Assembly (NCBI GenBank): GCA_016219105.1
Contig: JACRCI010000001.1
Coordinates: 1-42,217 of the forward strand
DNA: 42,217 bases
Reading direction: 5' to 3'
From: Deltaproteobacteria bacterium
Lineage (GTDB): Bacteria > Desulfobacterota > GWC2-55-46 > DRQE01
The notes beneath the pieces were generated by a model, which did no database searches, had not been told where the DNA came from, and saw only the letters and a list, made by a program, of their open reading frames with translations. The position numbers and the translations under genes are program-made. How positions within the stretch are numbered: position 1 is the first letter of the stretch; each line of letters starts with the position of its first letter. Positions 23,271 through 31,117 of the stretch are shown here, in pieces.

Positions 23271-25604
23271 TCAACCGATCGGCACTGAAGTCCCTGACGG
23301 CCGGCACTCCGTCCCTGACGGCCGCCTGAGGTTTTTCTTCCTGAGCGATTCGATCAATCGTCTGATCTCGGCCTTTTCCGCCTCTTCCGGCCGGACCCCG
23401 CCGTATCTTATCCCCTCGTATGCCTCGGTAAGCCTCATCGCCTCGGGTACGGCACACCTTTGCGCGAACTCACGCGGGGTTTCCGGGCCTTTTTTTTTAA
23501 ACCCGGCTTGTCCGAGTATCCTTAGCATATCGAGGTAGAACCACGGCGTTTTGGGGTTCTTCGCGCCCCTTTTCCACCGCAGCTTAACGGCGGCAAGAAA
23601 TACAGTTGCCGCGGCGGCGAAAAGAACGAAAAACAAAGCCGTCGTTCGGCGCCACTGGCCGTTTGAGGGCTTGAGGATGGCCAGCACTCCGTCCCTGACG
23701 GCCAACCAGCCGTCCTTGACGGAGTTTAGCGTTGTTTTTATGAGCGCCTGAAGCCCGGATGCCTTCGCCTCTATCGCCCTTGATATCCTTATCTGGTCAG
23801 AGAATGAATAGCCTATTACGTATCTCGTCCATCTCCACCTGAGGGAATCAAGGTACAGGCTTACAGGCAACGGAGAAAAAGGCGTTATAATCCCGGCGGC
23901 CGGGGTCGGGTCGAACCGCACCCATCCGGCCGTCCTCGACGGCTGGCCCTCTATGTAAGCCTCCACCCAACTGTGCGCGTCCTGCTGGCGTATGAGGAAA
24001 TAGCCGCCGAAGCCGTTCCACTGGCCTTGCGAAAACCCGGTTACGAGCCGCGCCGGTATGCCAGCGGTCCTCAGCAGTATGACCATGGCCGTGGAGTACT
24101 GCTCGCAATAGCCCTCCTTCGTGAAAAATAGAAAATCATCGAGAGGGGTTTTACCCGCGCCCTTACGCGGGTCGAGCGTGTAGCGGTAGTTTGTCCTTAA
24201 GTAGCTTTCCACGGCCACGGCCTTTTCCGCGTCTCCTCCCGCGCCTTCGGTAATCCTCAGGGAAAGCTCCTTTATCGCTCCGGCCTCAGGCGGGCCGTCG
24301 AGGACGGCTGGCGGGAGGGCAAGATAGGGCGAAAGGTCTTTTACGGCCCGCCCCCCGTCCTTGCCTGCCGGCAGGGCCGGCTGGTTGACCGTAACCGTGT
24401 ATTCTATCCTCGAATAGGGAGGGGAGGAAAGGTAGAGGGTATCTGAGGCGTCGGTCCAGAGGTAGTTGAATCTGCCGGATATCTCAACCCATCCAGTTGG
24501 CCACGCCGGCAAAAGCCCCGGTGTGAATATAACCTCTGTCTCAAGCGGTTCGAGCATGATCCTGTATTCGACCATTTCCCCGGCTGCCGCTTTGGTATGA
24601 CCGGCCGGATGGCCGTCAGGGACGGCTGGCGGGCCGTCAGGGACGGCTGGATGGATATTCCCGGTGGTCTTTACGGCCGCGGGCATGGGAGAGGGAGATG
24701 TAAACGCCCCCCGGTCGTTTTTCCTCAAGAGCTCTTTCCCCCCGGATTCCCTGTTCCAGCTTTCCCCGTCATAGTAATCCAGCGCGGCGCCCCTCAGATA
24801 AAGCGTTTGCAAGGGCCGTATGCCGTCCGGGACTTCCACCCTCATCACGACCGTTGGGTCGAGCTTCACCGGCCCGAGCTCGCCCAGCCTGACCTTTTCC
24901 GAGAAGCCGCTTACCTTGACCGTCCGCAGCGTCTTTTTTTCAAAAAGCCCTACCCCCATGCGCGGCAGCGCGAAAAAGAGGGCAAGGGTTATGGCAAGCG
25001 AGCCGAACGCGACGGCGAGCGTGGAGAGGAAAAACCGTGCCCCGAATATGCCGGCGGGGATATCTTCGGAAGGAGAGCTTTTTTCAAAATCCCGTTTGAT
25101 GTTGAAGACGACCATGGCCCATATCGCCGAGATGACGAACGCCGAAAGCACGGCGAAGAAAAACGGGCTTACCGTGGAGGCGGCCGCGCCGATGAGCTGA
25201 AAGAATACGATGGTAAAAAGGATGACGTAATCCCGCGTTGACCTCAAGTCGTAGAGCTTTATCAAGGCCAGTATGGCAAGGAATCTCGATGCCGCGGCAG
25301 CGAGGGTCTGCGATATCGCGTAGTAATCCGCGAGGAAGAGCGCGAAGGCCAGGGCGGCCATGACGTTGAAAACGGCCCGCCAGCCGTCCTCGACGGCTTT
25401 CTTGATGGCCGGAGTGCCGGCCGGCGCGGACACGGAGGTCCGCGGACGCATCATGACGCGGACGTTTATCGCGAGGCTCGTTATTGCCGCGGCCCCGGCA
25501 AAGACGAGGAACGCCGGAGAAAGCTCCTCGACCAGGCACGTCGCCGCAAAGCCCACCGCGACCATAAGACAGGTTATCGCGGTTATGTAGGAGTTGAAAC
25601 GCAT
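23271..25604 (-). CDS. TgpA-type transglutaminase-like membrane protein, many repeat-coded insertions
   Basis: A 777-residue protein with an N-terminal multi-helix membrane domain (DUF3488/TgpA_N, about the first 230 residues), a periplasmic transglutaminase core with the triad Cys in GYCEQYSTAMVILLR, His in DAHSWVEAYI and Asp in VRFDPTPA, a late membrane helix (ALFFVLFAAAATVFLA) and a DUF4129-like cytoplasmic end. The substrate is unknown. Seven loci of the 21-bp repeat lie within this gene and are read in frame, for example KAVEDGWRAVFN, HPAVPDGPPAVPDGHPAG and SVKDGWLAVRDG, and the C-terminal tail RPSGTECRPSG is itself made of them. It is the last gene of the moxR-DUF58-tgpA operon. Confidence 0.88.
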   Translation of the reverse strand: MRFNSYITAITCLMVAVGFAATCLVEELSPAFLVFAGAAAITSLAINVRVMMRPRTSVSAPAGTPAIKKAVEDGWRAVFNVMAALAFALFLADYYAISQTLAAAASRFLAILALIKLYDLRSTRDYVILFTIVFFQLIGAAASTVSPFFFAVLSAFVISAIWAMVVFNIKRDFEKSSPSEDIPAGIFGARFFLSTLAVAFGSLAITLALFFALPRMGVGLFEKKTLRTVKVSGFSEKVRLGELGPVKLDPTVVMRVEVPDGIRPLQTLYLRGAALDYYDGESWNRESGGKELLRKNDRGAFTSPSPMPAAVKTTGNIHPAVPDGPPAVPDGHPAGHTKAAAGEMVEYRIMLEPLETEVIFTPGLLPAWPTGWVEISGRFNYLWTDASDTLYLSSPPYSRIEYTVTVNQPALPAGKDGGRAVKDLSPYLALPPAVLDGPPEAGAIKELSLRITEGAGGDAEKAVAVESYLRTNYRYTLDPRKGAGKTPLDDFLFFTKEGYCEQYSTAMVILLRTAGIPARLVTGFSQGQWNGFGGYFLIRQQDAHSWVEAYIEGQPSRTAGWVRFDPTPAAGIITPFSPLPVSLYLDSLRWRWTRYVIGYSFSDQIRISRAIEAKASGLQALIKTTLNSVKDGWLAVRDGVLAILKPSNGQWRRTTALFFVLFAAAATVFLAAVKLRWKRGAKNPKTPWFYLDMLRILGQAGFKKKGPETPREFAQRCAVPEAMRLTEAYEGIRYGGVRPEEAEKAEIRRLIESLRKKNLRRPSGTECRPSGTSVPIG
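23279..23323. repeat. 21-bp repeat family, tgpA 3' end
   Basis: Two units of the GGCCGGCACT/CCGTCCCTGAC type form the last codons of the transglutaminase gene. They encode the RPSGTECRPSG tail on the minus strand. Confidence 0.8.
23677..23722. repeat. 21-bp repeat family, in tgpA
   Basis: GGCCAGCACT/CCGTCCCTGAC (23679-23699) and GGCCAACCAG/CCGTCCTTGAC (23700-23720) stand in tandem. They are read in frame as SVKDGWLAVRDGVLA. Confidence 0.85.
23926..23948. repeat. 21-bp repeat family, in tgpA near the catalytic Asp
   Basis: A single core CCGTCCTCGACGG. It encodes QPSRTAGWV shortly before the VRFDPTPA motif, where relatives pass directly to the GWV segment. Confidence 0.65.
24289..24314. repeat. 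21-bp repeat family, in tgpA
   Basis: A unit GGGCCGTCGAGGACGGCTGGC, read on the minus strand in frame as PAVLDGPP. Confidence 0.7.
24361..24390. repeat. Diverged 21-bp repeat, in tgpA
   Basis: GGCAGGGCCGGCTGGTTGACC matches the GGCTGGTTGGCC half of the unit with a changed core. It is read in frame as QPALPAG. Confidence 0.55.
24600..24655. repeat. 21-bp repeat family, tandem run in tgpA
   Basis: Two near-identical units GGCCGTCAGG/GACGGCTGGCG and GGCCGTCAGG/GACGGCTGGAT at 24611-24631 and 24632-24652, with a partial unit before them. They encode AVPDGPPAVPDGHPAG on the minus strand. Confidence 0.88.
25373..25429. repeat. 21-bp repeat family, in tgpA N-terminal region
   Basis: A CCGTCCTCGACGG core with GGCCCGCCAG linker, then a GGCCGGAGTGCCGGCC B-type half. 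It encodes APAGTPAIKKAVEDGWRAV in a loop between membrane helices. Confidence 0.7.
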
Positions 25605-25619
25605 GGTCGTCCCTGTTCT

Positions 25620-26705
25620 TCAGACGTATACGACCCTCACCCCCGGAGGGCCGTCATGGACGGAGTGCCGGCCCTCGTTCCGCGCGCTTTCCACGAGCGC
25701 CAGGCTCTTCAGTATCCTCGTGAGATGGCCGGGCCCGGCCCCCGGAGCAATCTCAAACGACAGGGTTTTAAGGCCTACCCTGAAGCCCGTCCCGATAAAG
25801 TGTGAGGCAATGGACGCGGCCTTTTCAACCTCGTCCTCAAACGCCTCGCCGCCGCCTGAGTTATCGAAGACCACGAGGACGGTCCTCTCCCGTTCCCTTT
25901 CAGATTCCTTGCGCACAAGCCTGCGGGTCCTCGCGCTCGCCTTCCAGTGGATGAGCCTGGCGTCATCGAGAAACGTGTAGTCCCTGAGGCCGTATATCTC
26001 GGTCCCCGCGCCCTTTCCCCGCGCCGCGTTTGTGCCCGCGCTTGGGGCCTCGGGGACTTTCGTCTCCTCAGGCCTTAATGGCCTTACGCGGGGGTAGACG
26101 ACCATCTCCTCCAAGGCCGGCTCCCGCCTCCCTTTAACGAACAGGCCGAAGGGGAAGGCTGTCTTGAAATACACCCCGGCGAGCCTTACGACCCCCCTTT
26201 TGCCGAACGAGTAGCTTACGGTTTTTACGGCCTTACGGCCGCCGTCGAGTTTTAGAAAATAAGCCGTCTCCGCGATAACGGCATCCGGGCTTCGCATCTC
26301 GCCGACGATGAAGGAATAGGACGGCATGAGCCTTTTCGTGTTCTCAACGACAATACGCGTCTTGGCCGGAGTTCCCCTGTATATGTGCCGCGGCAGTTCC
26401 CTCTTCGCCTTAAGCCCCCTGAGGGTGGATTCGCTCATCACCCCGGATATTATTATGAGGGACAGGAGCATCGCGAGGATGAGGTACAGGAGGTTGTTGC
26501 CGGTGTTTATCGCCGCGATCCCCACTAAAAAGAGCACCGCTATGAAGCGTTTTCCCTCTTTTGTGAACTCGAGCGTACGTGGGAATACGAAAAAGGGGGG
26601 CCTTTTGACCTGGCTTTTTCCCTTGCCGTTTTTTTTGCCGAAAAGCTTCGCGGCGAGGATCGTAAGCCACGGCAGAGGCGCCGATATGGTGGGCCTTAGG
26701 TTCAT
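25620..26705 (-). CDS. DUF58 protein (MoxR partner)
   Basis: A 361-residue DUF58 protein with two membrane helices (about residues 50-90: FIAVLFLVGIAAIN and LILAMLLSLIIISG) and the DUF58 core EIYGLRDYTFLDDARLIHWKASARTRRLVRKE at about 240-270. The final part resembles a von Willebrand A-like fold (VLVVFDNSGGGE). Proteins of this group are encoded with MoxR ATPases and are thought to work with them in assembling or maturing proteins at the membrane. Its C-terminal peptide [11 protein letters not shown] is encoded by a repeat unit. Operon position between moxR and the transglutaminase gene is the standard one. Confidence 0.88.
   Translation of the reverse strand: MNLRPTISAPLPWLTILAAKLFGKKNGKGKSQVKRPPFFVFPRTLEFTKEGKRFIAVLFLVGIAAINTGNNLLYLILAMLLSLIIISGVMSESTLRGLKAKRELPRHIYRGTPAKTRIVVENTKRLMPSYSFIVGEMRSPDAVIAETAYFLKLDGGRKAVKTVSYSFGKRGVVRLAGVYFKTAFPFGLFVKGRREPALEEMVVYPRVRPLRPEETKVPEAPSAGTNAARGKGAGTEIYGLRDYTFLDDARLIHWKASARTRRLVRKESERERERTVLVVFDNSGGGEAFEDEVEKAASIASHFIGTGFRVGLKTLSFEIAPGAGPGHLTRILKSLALVESARNEGRHSVHDGPPGVRVVYV
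25648..25677. repeat. 21-bp repeat family, DUF58 3' end
   Basis: GGGCCGTCATGGACGGAGTGCC is a B-type unit on the minus strand. It encodes [10 protein letters not shown] just before the DUF58 C-terminus. Confidence 0.7.
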
Positions 26706-26734
26706 TCAAGTTGTGTTGCGGACTGCTGTGCGGC

Positions 26735-27742
26735 CTAAATCGGCACGTTTATGCCTTCGATTACCTCTTCGATGAGGGTATGGGGTTCTTCGAAGGTTTC
26801 TCCGGTTGAGTATCCCGCCGGTATGATCCTGTGGGCGAGCACCGGGACGGCGACCTTTTTGATGTCGTCGGGGATGCAGTAGTCTCTGCCGTATACCAGG
26901 GCCATTGCCTGCGCGGCCCTGTGGAGCGCCATGGTTCCGCGCGGGCTTACGCCGAGCTTGATGGCCTTATTTGTCCTTGTGCCAGTCGCTATCTTTACGA
27001 TGTAGTTCAAGAGGTCTTCCTCGACTTTCACCTCCTCCACGGCCTCCTGCATGGCTGTCACGTCGAGCGCGCTTACAACCGGAGAGAGTCTTTCGGGCGT
27101 AAGCTCAAAGGGACGCTTGCCTATTATCGCCTTTTCGGTCTCCTCGTCGGGATAGCCTATTTTTATGGACATGGCGAACCTGTCGAGCTGCGATTCGGGC
27201 AGCGGAAACGTGCCGGCGTATTCAACCGGGTTCTGGGTCGCGAGTAAGATGAAGGGCCTGGGCAGCCGGTAGGTGACGTTTTCCACCGACACCTGCCCCT
27301 CGCTCATGGCCTCTAAAAGCGCGCTCTGGGTTTTAGGCGTGGCGCGGTTTATCTCGTCGGCCAGCACGACGTTGGCGAATACCGGGCCGTGTCTGAACTC
27401 GAACCCTCCCGCGGCCTCGTTATATATGGTCACCCCTATCACGTCGGACGGCATGAGGTCGCTCGTGAACTGTATCCTCTTGAACGTCGCCGCGATGCTC
27501 CTTGCCAGGCCGTGGGCGAGGGTCGTTTTGCCAACCCCGGGCACGTCCTCCACAAGCAGGTGCCCCCTTGCGAGAAGGGTGGCTATGGCAAGGTCAATGA
27601 TATCGGCCTTGCCAAGGATAACCTTACCGAGGTTTTCCTTAAGCGCGCGTATCTTCCCGGCAAGGCCGGCTGGTTGACCGTCAGGGACGGCCGGTTGGCC
27701 AGTGTGTCCGGCTGGCTGGCCGGAGATCTCTTTTGCATCCAT
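26735..27742 (-). CDS. MoxR-family AAA+ ATPase
   Basis: MoxR ATPases are AAA+ chaperone-like proteins that help mature or assemble partner proteins. The 335-residue protein shows Walker A in VEDVPGVGKTTLAHG, Walker B in VVLADEINRATPKTQSALLEAM, the sensor LLATQNP and a C-terminal lid. The first 26 residues ([22 protein letters not shown]) precede the family start (about KIRALKENLGKVILGK) and are encoded by three 21-bp units. It is the first gene of the moxR-DUF58-tgpA operon. A promoter lies immediately before the ATG. Confidence 0.92.
   Translation of the reverse strand: MDAKEISGQPAGHTGQPAVPDGQPAGLAGKIRALKENLGKVILGKADIIDLAIATLLARGHLLVEDVPGVGKTTLAHGLARSIAATFKRIQFTSDLMPSDVIGVTIYNEAAGGFEFRHGPVFANVVLADEINRATPKTQSALLEAMSEGQVSVENVTYRLPRPFILLATQNPVEYAGTFPLPESQLDRFAMSIKIGYPDEETEKAIIGKRPFELTPERLSPVVSALDVTAMQEAVEEVKVEEDLLNYIVKIATGTRTNKAIKLGVSPRGTMALHRAAQAMALVYGRDYCIPDDIKKVAVPVLAHRIIPAGYSTGETFEEPHTLIEEVIEGINVPI
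27659..27723. repeat. 21-bp repeat family, three units at the moxR 5' end
   Basis: GGCTGGTTGACCGTCAGGGAC, GGCCGGTTGGCCAGTGTGTCC and a GGCTGGCTGGCC unit follow each other at a 21-base period. They encode the non-family N-terminal peptide of the MoxR protein. Confidence 0.85.
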
Positions 27743-27752
27743 ATATTCAATA

Positions 27753-27782
27753 ATTTTAACAGATTCCGGGCCGTATAGTCAA
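27753..27782 (-). promoter_or_regulatory. Predicted promoter of moxR, near-leaderless
   Basis: On the minus strand TTGACT (27782-27777) and TAAAAT (27758-27753) are 18 bases apart. The ATG at 27742 begins about ten bases after the -10, leaving a leader of only a few bases. Confidence 0.55.
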
Positions 27783-27795
27783 ATTATCGCAGGGA

Positions 27796-27811
27796 GTCCG
27801 GCTGGTTGACC
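27796..27811. repeat. Fragment of the 21-bp repeat between moxR and rpsB
   Basis: GTCCGGCTGGTTGACC matches the linker half of the unit. It lies outside any gene, upstream of the moxR promoter. Confidence 0.5.
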
Positions 27812-27814
27812 TTT

Positions 27815-27867
27815 ATCCCGCGCCTTTTCGGTGATGCGCGCCTTTTTCTTCTTGAAAGGCGCGGGAT
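27815..27867. repeat. Long inverted repeat between moxR and rpsB
   Basis: ATCCCGCGCCTTT (27815-27827) and AAAGGCGCGGGAT (27855-27867) form a perfect 13-base stem with a 27-base loop that holds a second GCGCGCCTTTTT. In the rpsB direction the transcript would form a strong hairpin; a terminator for upstream transcription or a regulatory site is possible. Confidence 0.6.
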
Positions 27868-27900
27868 ATTATGGTAAAAAGACATACTTACATTACGCAC

Positions 27901-27984
27901 GCACCGGTTTTTAAACCGGCGGTGCCCAGCACCACTTTCCGTTATTGACTCTTCTGGAAAACCGGCGTTCGCGCTGGAAAGTGG
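27901..27984 (+). promoter_or_regulatory. Possible structured leader of rpsB
   Basis: Two hairpins lie before rpsB: GCAC-CGGTTT with AAACCG-GTGC (27901-27925) and CCACTTTCC (27932-27940) with GGAAAGTGG (27976-27984). S2 leaders that bind S2 are known in some bacteria, but I cannot match this to a described one. The rest of the 27743-28047 gap contains the moxR promoter and the inverted repeat; no clear rpsB promoter is seen. Confidence 0.4.
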
Positions 27985-28047
27985 CGCGGGGTTCCGGTTT
28001 ACGCGAGGTGCGGAGGAAAAAACCAAAAACAAGGAGGATTTACAGGA

Positions 28048-28947
28048 ATGGGCTATCTCACTATGAAACAACTTCTCGAGACAGGGGTGCATTTCGGTCA
28101 TCAGACCAAGCGGTGGAACCCCAAGATGAAACAGTACATCTTCGGGGCGCGCAACGGCATCTACATCATAGACCTCCAGCAGACGGTCAAGATGTTCAGG
28201 GTCGCGCACGACTTCGTGAAAGGCACCGTGGCGCAGGGCAGGAAGGTCCTTTTCGTAGGCACGAAAAAGCAGGCGCACAACTCCATAGAGCAGGCGGCCA
28301 AAAAGTGCGGCATGGATTACGTGAACCAGAGATGGATAGGCGGGCTCCTTACGAACTTTTCTACCATCAAAAAGAGCATTGACAGGATGAACAGGCTCGA
28401 CGCGTTAAAGGGCGGGCCTTCACCGGACGTCGCGGGCATGACGAAGAAGGAGATGCTTTTGCGCGAAAGGGAGAGGGTAAAGCTGGAAAAGACCCTGGGC
28501 GGAATACGCGCCATGACGGGGCTGCCCGGCGTGATATTCGTTATAGACTCGAAGAAGGAGACCATCGCCATAAAAGAGGCGCGTAGGCTCGGCATACCGG
28601 TTGTCGCGGTCGTTGACACCAATTGCGACCCGGACGAGGTTGATTATATTGTCCCGGGCAACGACGACGCCATAAGGGCCATAGAACTCTTTTCAAACTC
28701 CATGGCCGACGCATGCGGTGAAGGCAGGGCCGCCTATGAGGCGGCGCTCCAGAAATCGGCCCCGGCAAAGACGGAGGCAAACCAACCAGCCGGTCACACC
28801 GGAGTAACGGAGGCGGCCGTTGCCGGGACCCCATCGGCCTCGCCGGCCGGCACCCCGGTCACGCCGGCCGGCACTCCGTCCACGACGGTTGGCGCGGTCC
28901 CCAGTGGTGCGGCCGGGGAAGAAGGGAAAGTAGAGCAGCCCGTATAG
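28048..28947 (+). CDS. rpsB: 30S ribosomal protein S2 with repeat-coded C-terminal tail
   Basis: S2 binds the head-body junction of the 30S subunit. Family signatures include [58 protein letters not shown] and [30 protein letters not shown] precedes the ATG. Relatives stop soon after about residue 235-240; here a tail of about 60 residues follows, rich in Ala, Gly, Pro and Thr ([27 protein letters not shown]), encoded by several 21-bp units. It is the first gene of the rpsB-tsf-pyrH-frr operon. Confidence 0.97.
   Translation: MGYLTMKQLLETGVHFGHQTKRWNPKMKQYIFGARNGIYIIDLQQTVKMFRVAHDFVKGTVAQGRKVLFVGTKKQAHNSIEQAAKKCGMDYVNQRWIGGLLTNFSTIKKSIDRMNRLDALKGGPSPDVAGMTKKEMLLRERERVKLEKTLGGIRAMTGLPGVIFVIDSKKETIAIKEARRLGIPVVAVVDTNCDPDEVDYIVPGNDDAIRAIELFSNSMADACGEGRAAYEAALQKSAPAKTEANQPAGHTGVTEAAVAGTPSASPAGTPVTPAGTPSTTVGAVPSGAAGEEGKVEQPV
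28781..28898. repeat. 21-bp repeat family, run in the rpsB 3' end
   Basis: ACCAACCAGCCGGTCACACC is followed by diverged units and then GGCCGGCACC/CCGGTCACGCC and GGCCGGCACT/CCGTCCACGAC in tandem. They encode the Pro/Gly/Thr-rich tail of S2. Confidence 0.8.
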
Positions 28948-28981
28948 GGGTTGTCGCTAAGGAGCGATAAAAGATAAAAAC

Positions 28982-29024
28982 GCCGTCAGGGACGGCTGAT
29001 TGGCCGGCGAGGCCGGCTGGTTGG
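28982..29024. repeat. 21-bp repeat family, rpsB-tsf gap
   Basis: GCCGTCAGGGACGGCTGATTGGCC and a second unit with core GGCCGGCGAGGCCGGCTGGTT stand directly before the tsf ribosome binding site (GGGAGGA). Confidence 0.8.
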
Positions 29025-29039
29025 GAGGATAGGTTTCAG

Positions 29040-29651
29040 ATGGACGTATCGGCGGAAAAGGTTAAGGACTTGAGAGAGAAGACCGGGGCCGGAGTAATGG
29101 ACTGTAAAAAGGCCCTTTCGGAGTCCCTCGGGGATTTAGAGAAGGCGGTGGTGTATTTAAGGGAGAAGGGGATTACCTCGGCGCAGAAAAAGGCCGCGAG
29201 GGCCACGTCCGAGGGCGCCATAACCTCCTACATACACGGCGGCGGCAAGGTGGGGGTGCTTCTGGAGCTGAACTGTGAGACCGATTTTGTGGCAAGGAAC
29301 GACGACTTCAAGGCCCTTGCGAGGGACATAGCCATGCACATAGCCGCGATGGCCCCTGTGTTCGTCAAAAGGGAGGACGTGCCTCAGGACGTCATAGAAA
29401 AGGAAAAGGCGGTCTACTCCGCGCAGGCGCGACAGTCCGGCAAGCCGGATGGCGTGGTCGCAAAGATAGTCGAGGGCAAGGTCGGGAGGTTCTTTAAAGA
29501 CGTCTGCCTGCTTGAACAGGATTTTGTCAAGAACCCCGATGTTACGGTCGGGGGTTACATAACCGAGGCTATTTCGAGGATAGGCGAGAATATAAAAGTC
29601 GGACGCTTCGTCCGCTTCAAACTCGGTGAAGGCGCCGCCAGCCGTCCCTGA
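29040..29651 (+). CDS. tsf: Elongation factor Ts
   Basis: EF-Ts exchanges GDP for GTP on EF-Tu. The N-terminal UBA-like part KVKDLREKTGAGVMDCKKAL and the core VLLELNCETDFVARNDDFK are canonical; at 203 residues it is the short form with a single core subdomain region, ending near the LEQDFVKNPDVTV and FKLGEGA segments. The last codons GCC AGC CGT CCC TGA, including the stop, belong to a 21-bp repeat unit. GGGAGGA lies 11 bases upstream of the ATG, just after another repeat. Confidence 0.96.
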   Translation: MDVSAEKVKDLREKTGAGVMDCKKALSESLGDLEKAVVYLREKGITSAQKKAARATSEGAITSYIHGGGKVGVLLELNCETDFVARNDDFKALARDIAMHIAAMAPVFVKREDVPQDVIEKEKAVYSAQARQSGKPDGVVAKIVEGKVGRFFKDVCLLEQDFVKNPDVTVGGYITEAISRIGENIKVGRFVRFKLGEGAASRP

Positions 29652-29719
29652 TGGCCCGCGCACATCTCACCGGAGCCCGGCGTGGCCGGCTGGTTGGCCG
29701 GCGGGGCCGGCTGGATAGG
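29635..29719. repeat. 21-bp repeat family, tsf end and tsf-pyrH gap
   Basis: GCCAGCCGTCCCTGATGGC at the tsf 3' end supplies the tsf stop codon. Then GGCCGGCTGGTTGGCCGGCGG and GGCCGGCTGGATAGG follow at a 21-base period, ahead of pyrH. Confidence 0.8.
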
Positions 29720-29736
29720 TTGACGGATAACCTCTT

Positions 29737-30456
29737 ATGGATCCCGGATACAAACGAATAATGCTCAAGCTTTCCGGCGAGGTCCTCATGGGGGAACTCC
29801 CCTATGGGATAGACGCCAGGGTCGTCAAGTCCATCGCCATCGAGATAAAGGACATAGCGTCTCTCGGCATACAGGTCGCCGTGGTGATAGGCGGCGGCAA
29901 TATCTTCAGGGGCCTTGAGGCGAGCGCCAGGGGCATGGACAGGGCCACGGCCGATTACATCGGTATGTTAGCGACCGTGATGAACGCCCTCACCGTGCAG
30001 GACGCCCTTGAAAAGGAGGGCGTATACACGAGGGTGGTATCGGCCATAGAGATGAAGGAACTCGCCGAGCCGTATATAAGGAGAAGGGCGGTAAGGCACC
30101 TTGAAAAGGGCAGGGTCGTCATATTCGCCGCCGGTACCGGCAATCCGTATTTCACGACCGATACCGCGGCCTCTTTGAGGGCGATGGAGATACACGCCGA
30201 CGTCATACTCAAGGGTACCAAGGTGGACGGCGTCTACGACCGCGATCCGATGAAAGAGGCCGGGGCGGCGAAATATGACGAGCTCACTTACATAGAGGTG
30301 CTTAAAAAAGGGCTTAAGGTCATGGACACGACCGCGGTTTCGCTCTGCATGGACAATAGCCTGCCAATCATAATATTTAACGTGAAGGAGCGGGGCAACA
30401 TAGCGCGGATATTGAGGGGCGAAAAGGTCGGGACAATCGTGAGGGTGCAGCAATGA
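29737..30456 (+). CDS. pyrH: UMP kinase
   Basis: PyrH phosphorylates UMP to UDP with ATP; it is an amino-acid-kinase-fold hexamer. The 239-residue protein shows [50 protein letters not shown], and the [17 protein letters not shown] motif. Its stop overlaps the frr start in ATGA. A repeat-filled gap of 85 bases separates it from tsf. Confidence 0.97.
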   Translation: MDPGYKRIMLKLSGEVLMGELPYGIDARVVKSIAIEIKDIASLGIQVAVVIGGGNIFRGLEASARGMDRATADYIGMLATVMNALTVQDALEKEGVYTRVVSAIEMKELAEPYIRRRAVRHLEKGRVVIFAAGTGNPYFTTDTAASLRAMEIHADVILKGTKVDGVYDRDPMKEAGAAKYDELTYIEVLKKGLKVMDTTAVSLCMDNSLPIIIFNVKERGNIARILRGEKVGTIVRVQQ

Positions 30457-31013
30457 GCACTAAAGGCGTATTCGACGATGCCAGGAAAAAGATGGATAAG
30501 GCCATAGAGGTCTTCCGCCATGAGCTCGTAAGGCTTAGGACCGGACGGGCCTCGGTGGCGCTACTTGACGGGGTCAAGATGGATTATTACGGGACGTTGA
30601 CCGCGATAAGCCAGGTCTCAACGCTCTCGGTGCCGGAGTCGAGGCTTATCGTCATCCAGCCGTGGGACACCTCGCAGATAACCGCCATAGAAAAGGCCAT
30701 ACAGACCTCCGGCCTCGGGCTTACCCCGACGAACGACGGCAAGGTGGTGCGCATACAGGTGCCGCAGCTCACCGAGGAGAGGCGGAAGGAACTCGTCAAG
30801 CTCGCGAAAAAGTACGCCGAGGAATGCCGGGTCGCCGTGCGCAACTGCCGCAGGGACGCCAACGAGGCGGTTAAAAAGCTCGAAAAAGACAAGGCCATAT
30901 CGCAGGACGAGCTTAAAAAGGCGCAGGCCCACATCCAGGAAATAACCGACCTGGAGATTAAAAACACGGACGCCCTTCTCTCAAAAAAAGAAGGCGAGAT
31001 TATGGAGGTCTGA
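30453..31013 (+). CDS. frr: Ribosome recycling factor
   Basis: RRF splits post-termination ribosomes with EF-G. The 186-residue protein carries [43 protein letters not shown] and [29 protein letters not shown], all family signatures. It overlaps pyrH by four bases and is followed by a repeat and then uppS. Confidence 0.97.
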   Translation: MSTKGVFDDARKKMDKAIEVFRHELVRLRTGRASVALLDGVKMDYYGTLTAISQVSTLSVPESRLIVIQPWDTSQITAIEKAIQTSGLGLTPTNDGKVVRIQVPQLTEERRKELVKLAKKYAEECRVAVRNCRRDANEAVKKLEKDKAISQDELKKAQAHIQEITDLEIKNTDALLSKKEGEIMEV

Positions 31014-31020
31014 CCGGCAT

Positions 31021-31051
31021 GGCGGCCAACCAGCCGTCCCCGACGGCCCGG
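31021..31051. repeat. 21-bp repeat family, frr-uppS gap
   Basis: GGCCAACCAG/CCGTCCCCGAC with a further GGC, seven bases after the frr stop. The gap downstream also has a GGGGCGGATAACCCC hairpin. Confidence 0.8.
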
Positions 31052-31082
31052 GGCGGATAACCCCGCGTCGTGGTCTTTAACC

Positions 31083-31111
31083 TTGAGATTACGCTATGTT
31101 TGTGTTAGTTT
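31083..31111 (+). promoter_or_regulatory. Possible internal promoter of uppS, leaderless spacing
   Basis: TTGAGA (31083-31088) and TAGTTT (31106-31111) are 17 bases apart, and the uppS ATG follows six bases later. No ribosome binding site is present before the ATG, which agrees with a leaderless start. The -10 is weak. Confidence 0.4.
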
Positions 31112-31117
31112 TTTAAC

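Noticed and set aside
24600-24655. CRISPR array suggested by short regular repeats
   Set aside because: Units abut each other without spacers, the period is 21 bases, and the runs are only one to four units long within genes; no cas genes are present.
27784-28278. Minus-strand ORF of 164 codons across the rpsB leader
   Set aside because: It is the complement of the S2 coding region plus hairpins; no domain is recognisable and S2 is certain on the plus strand.
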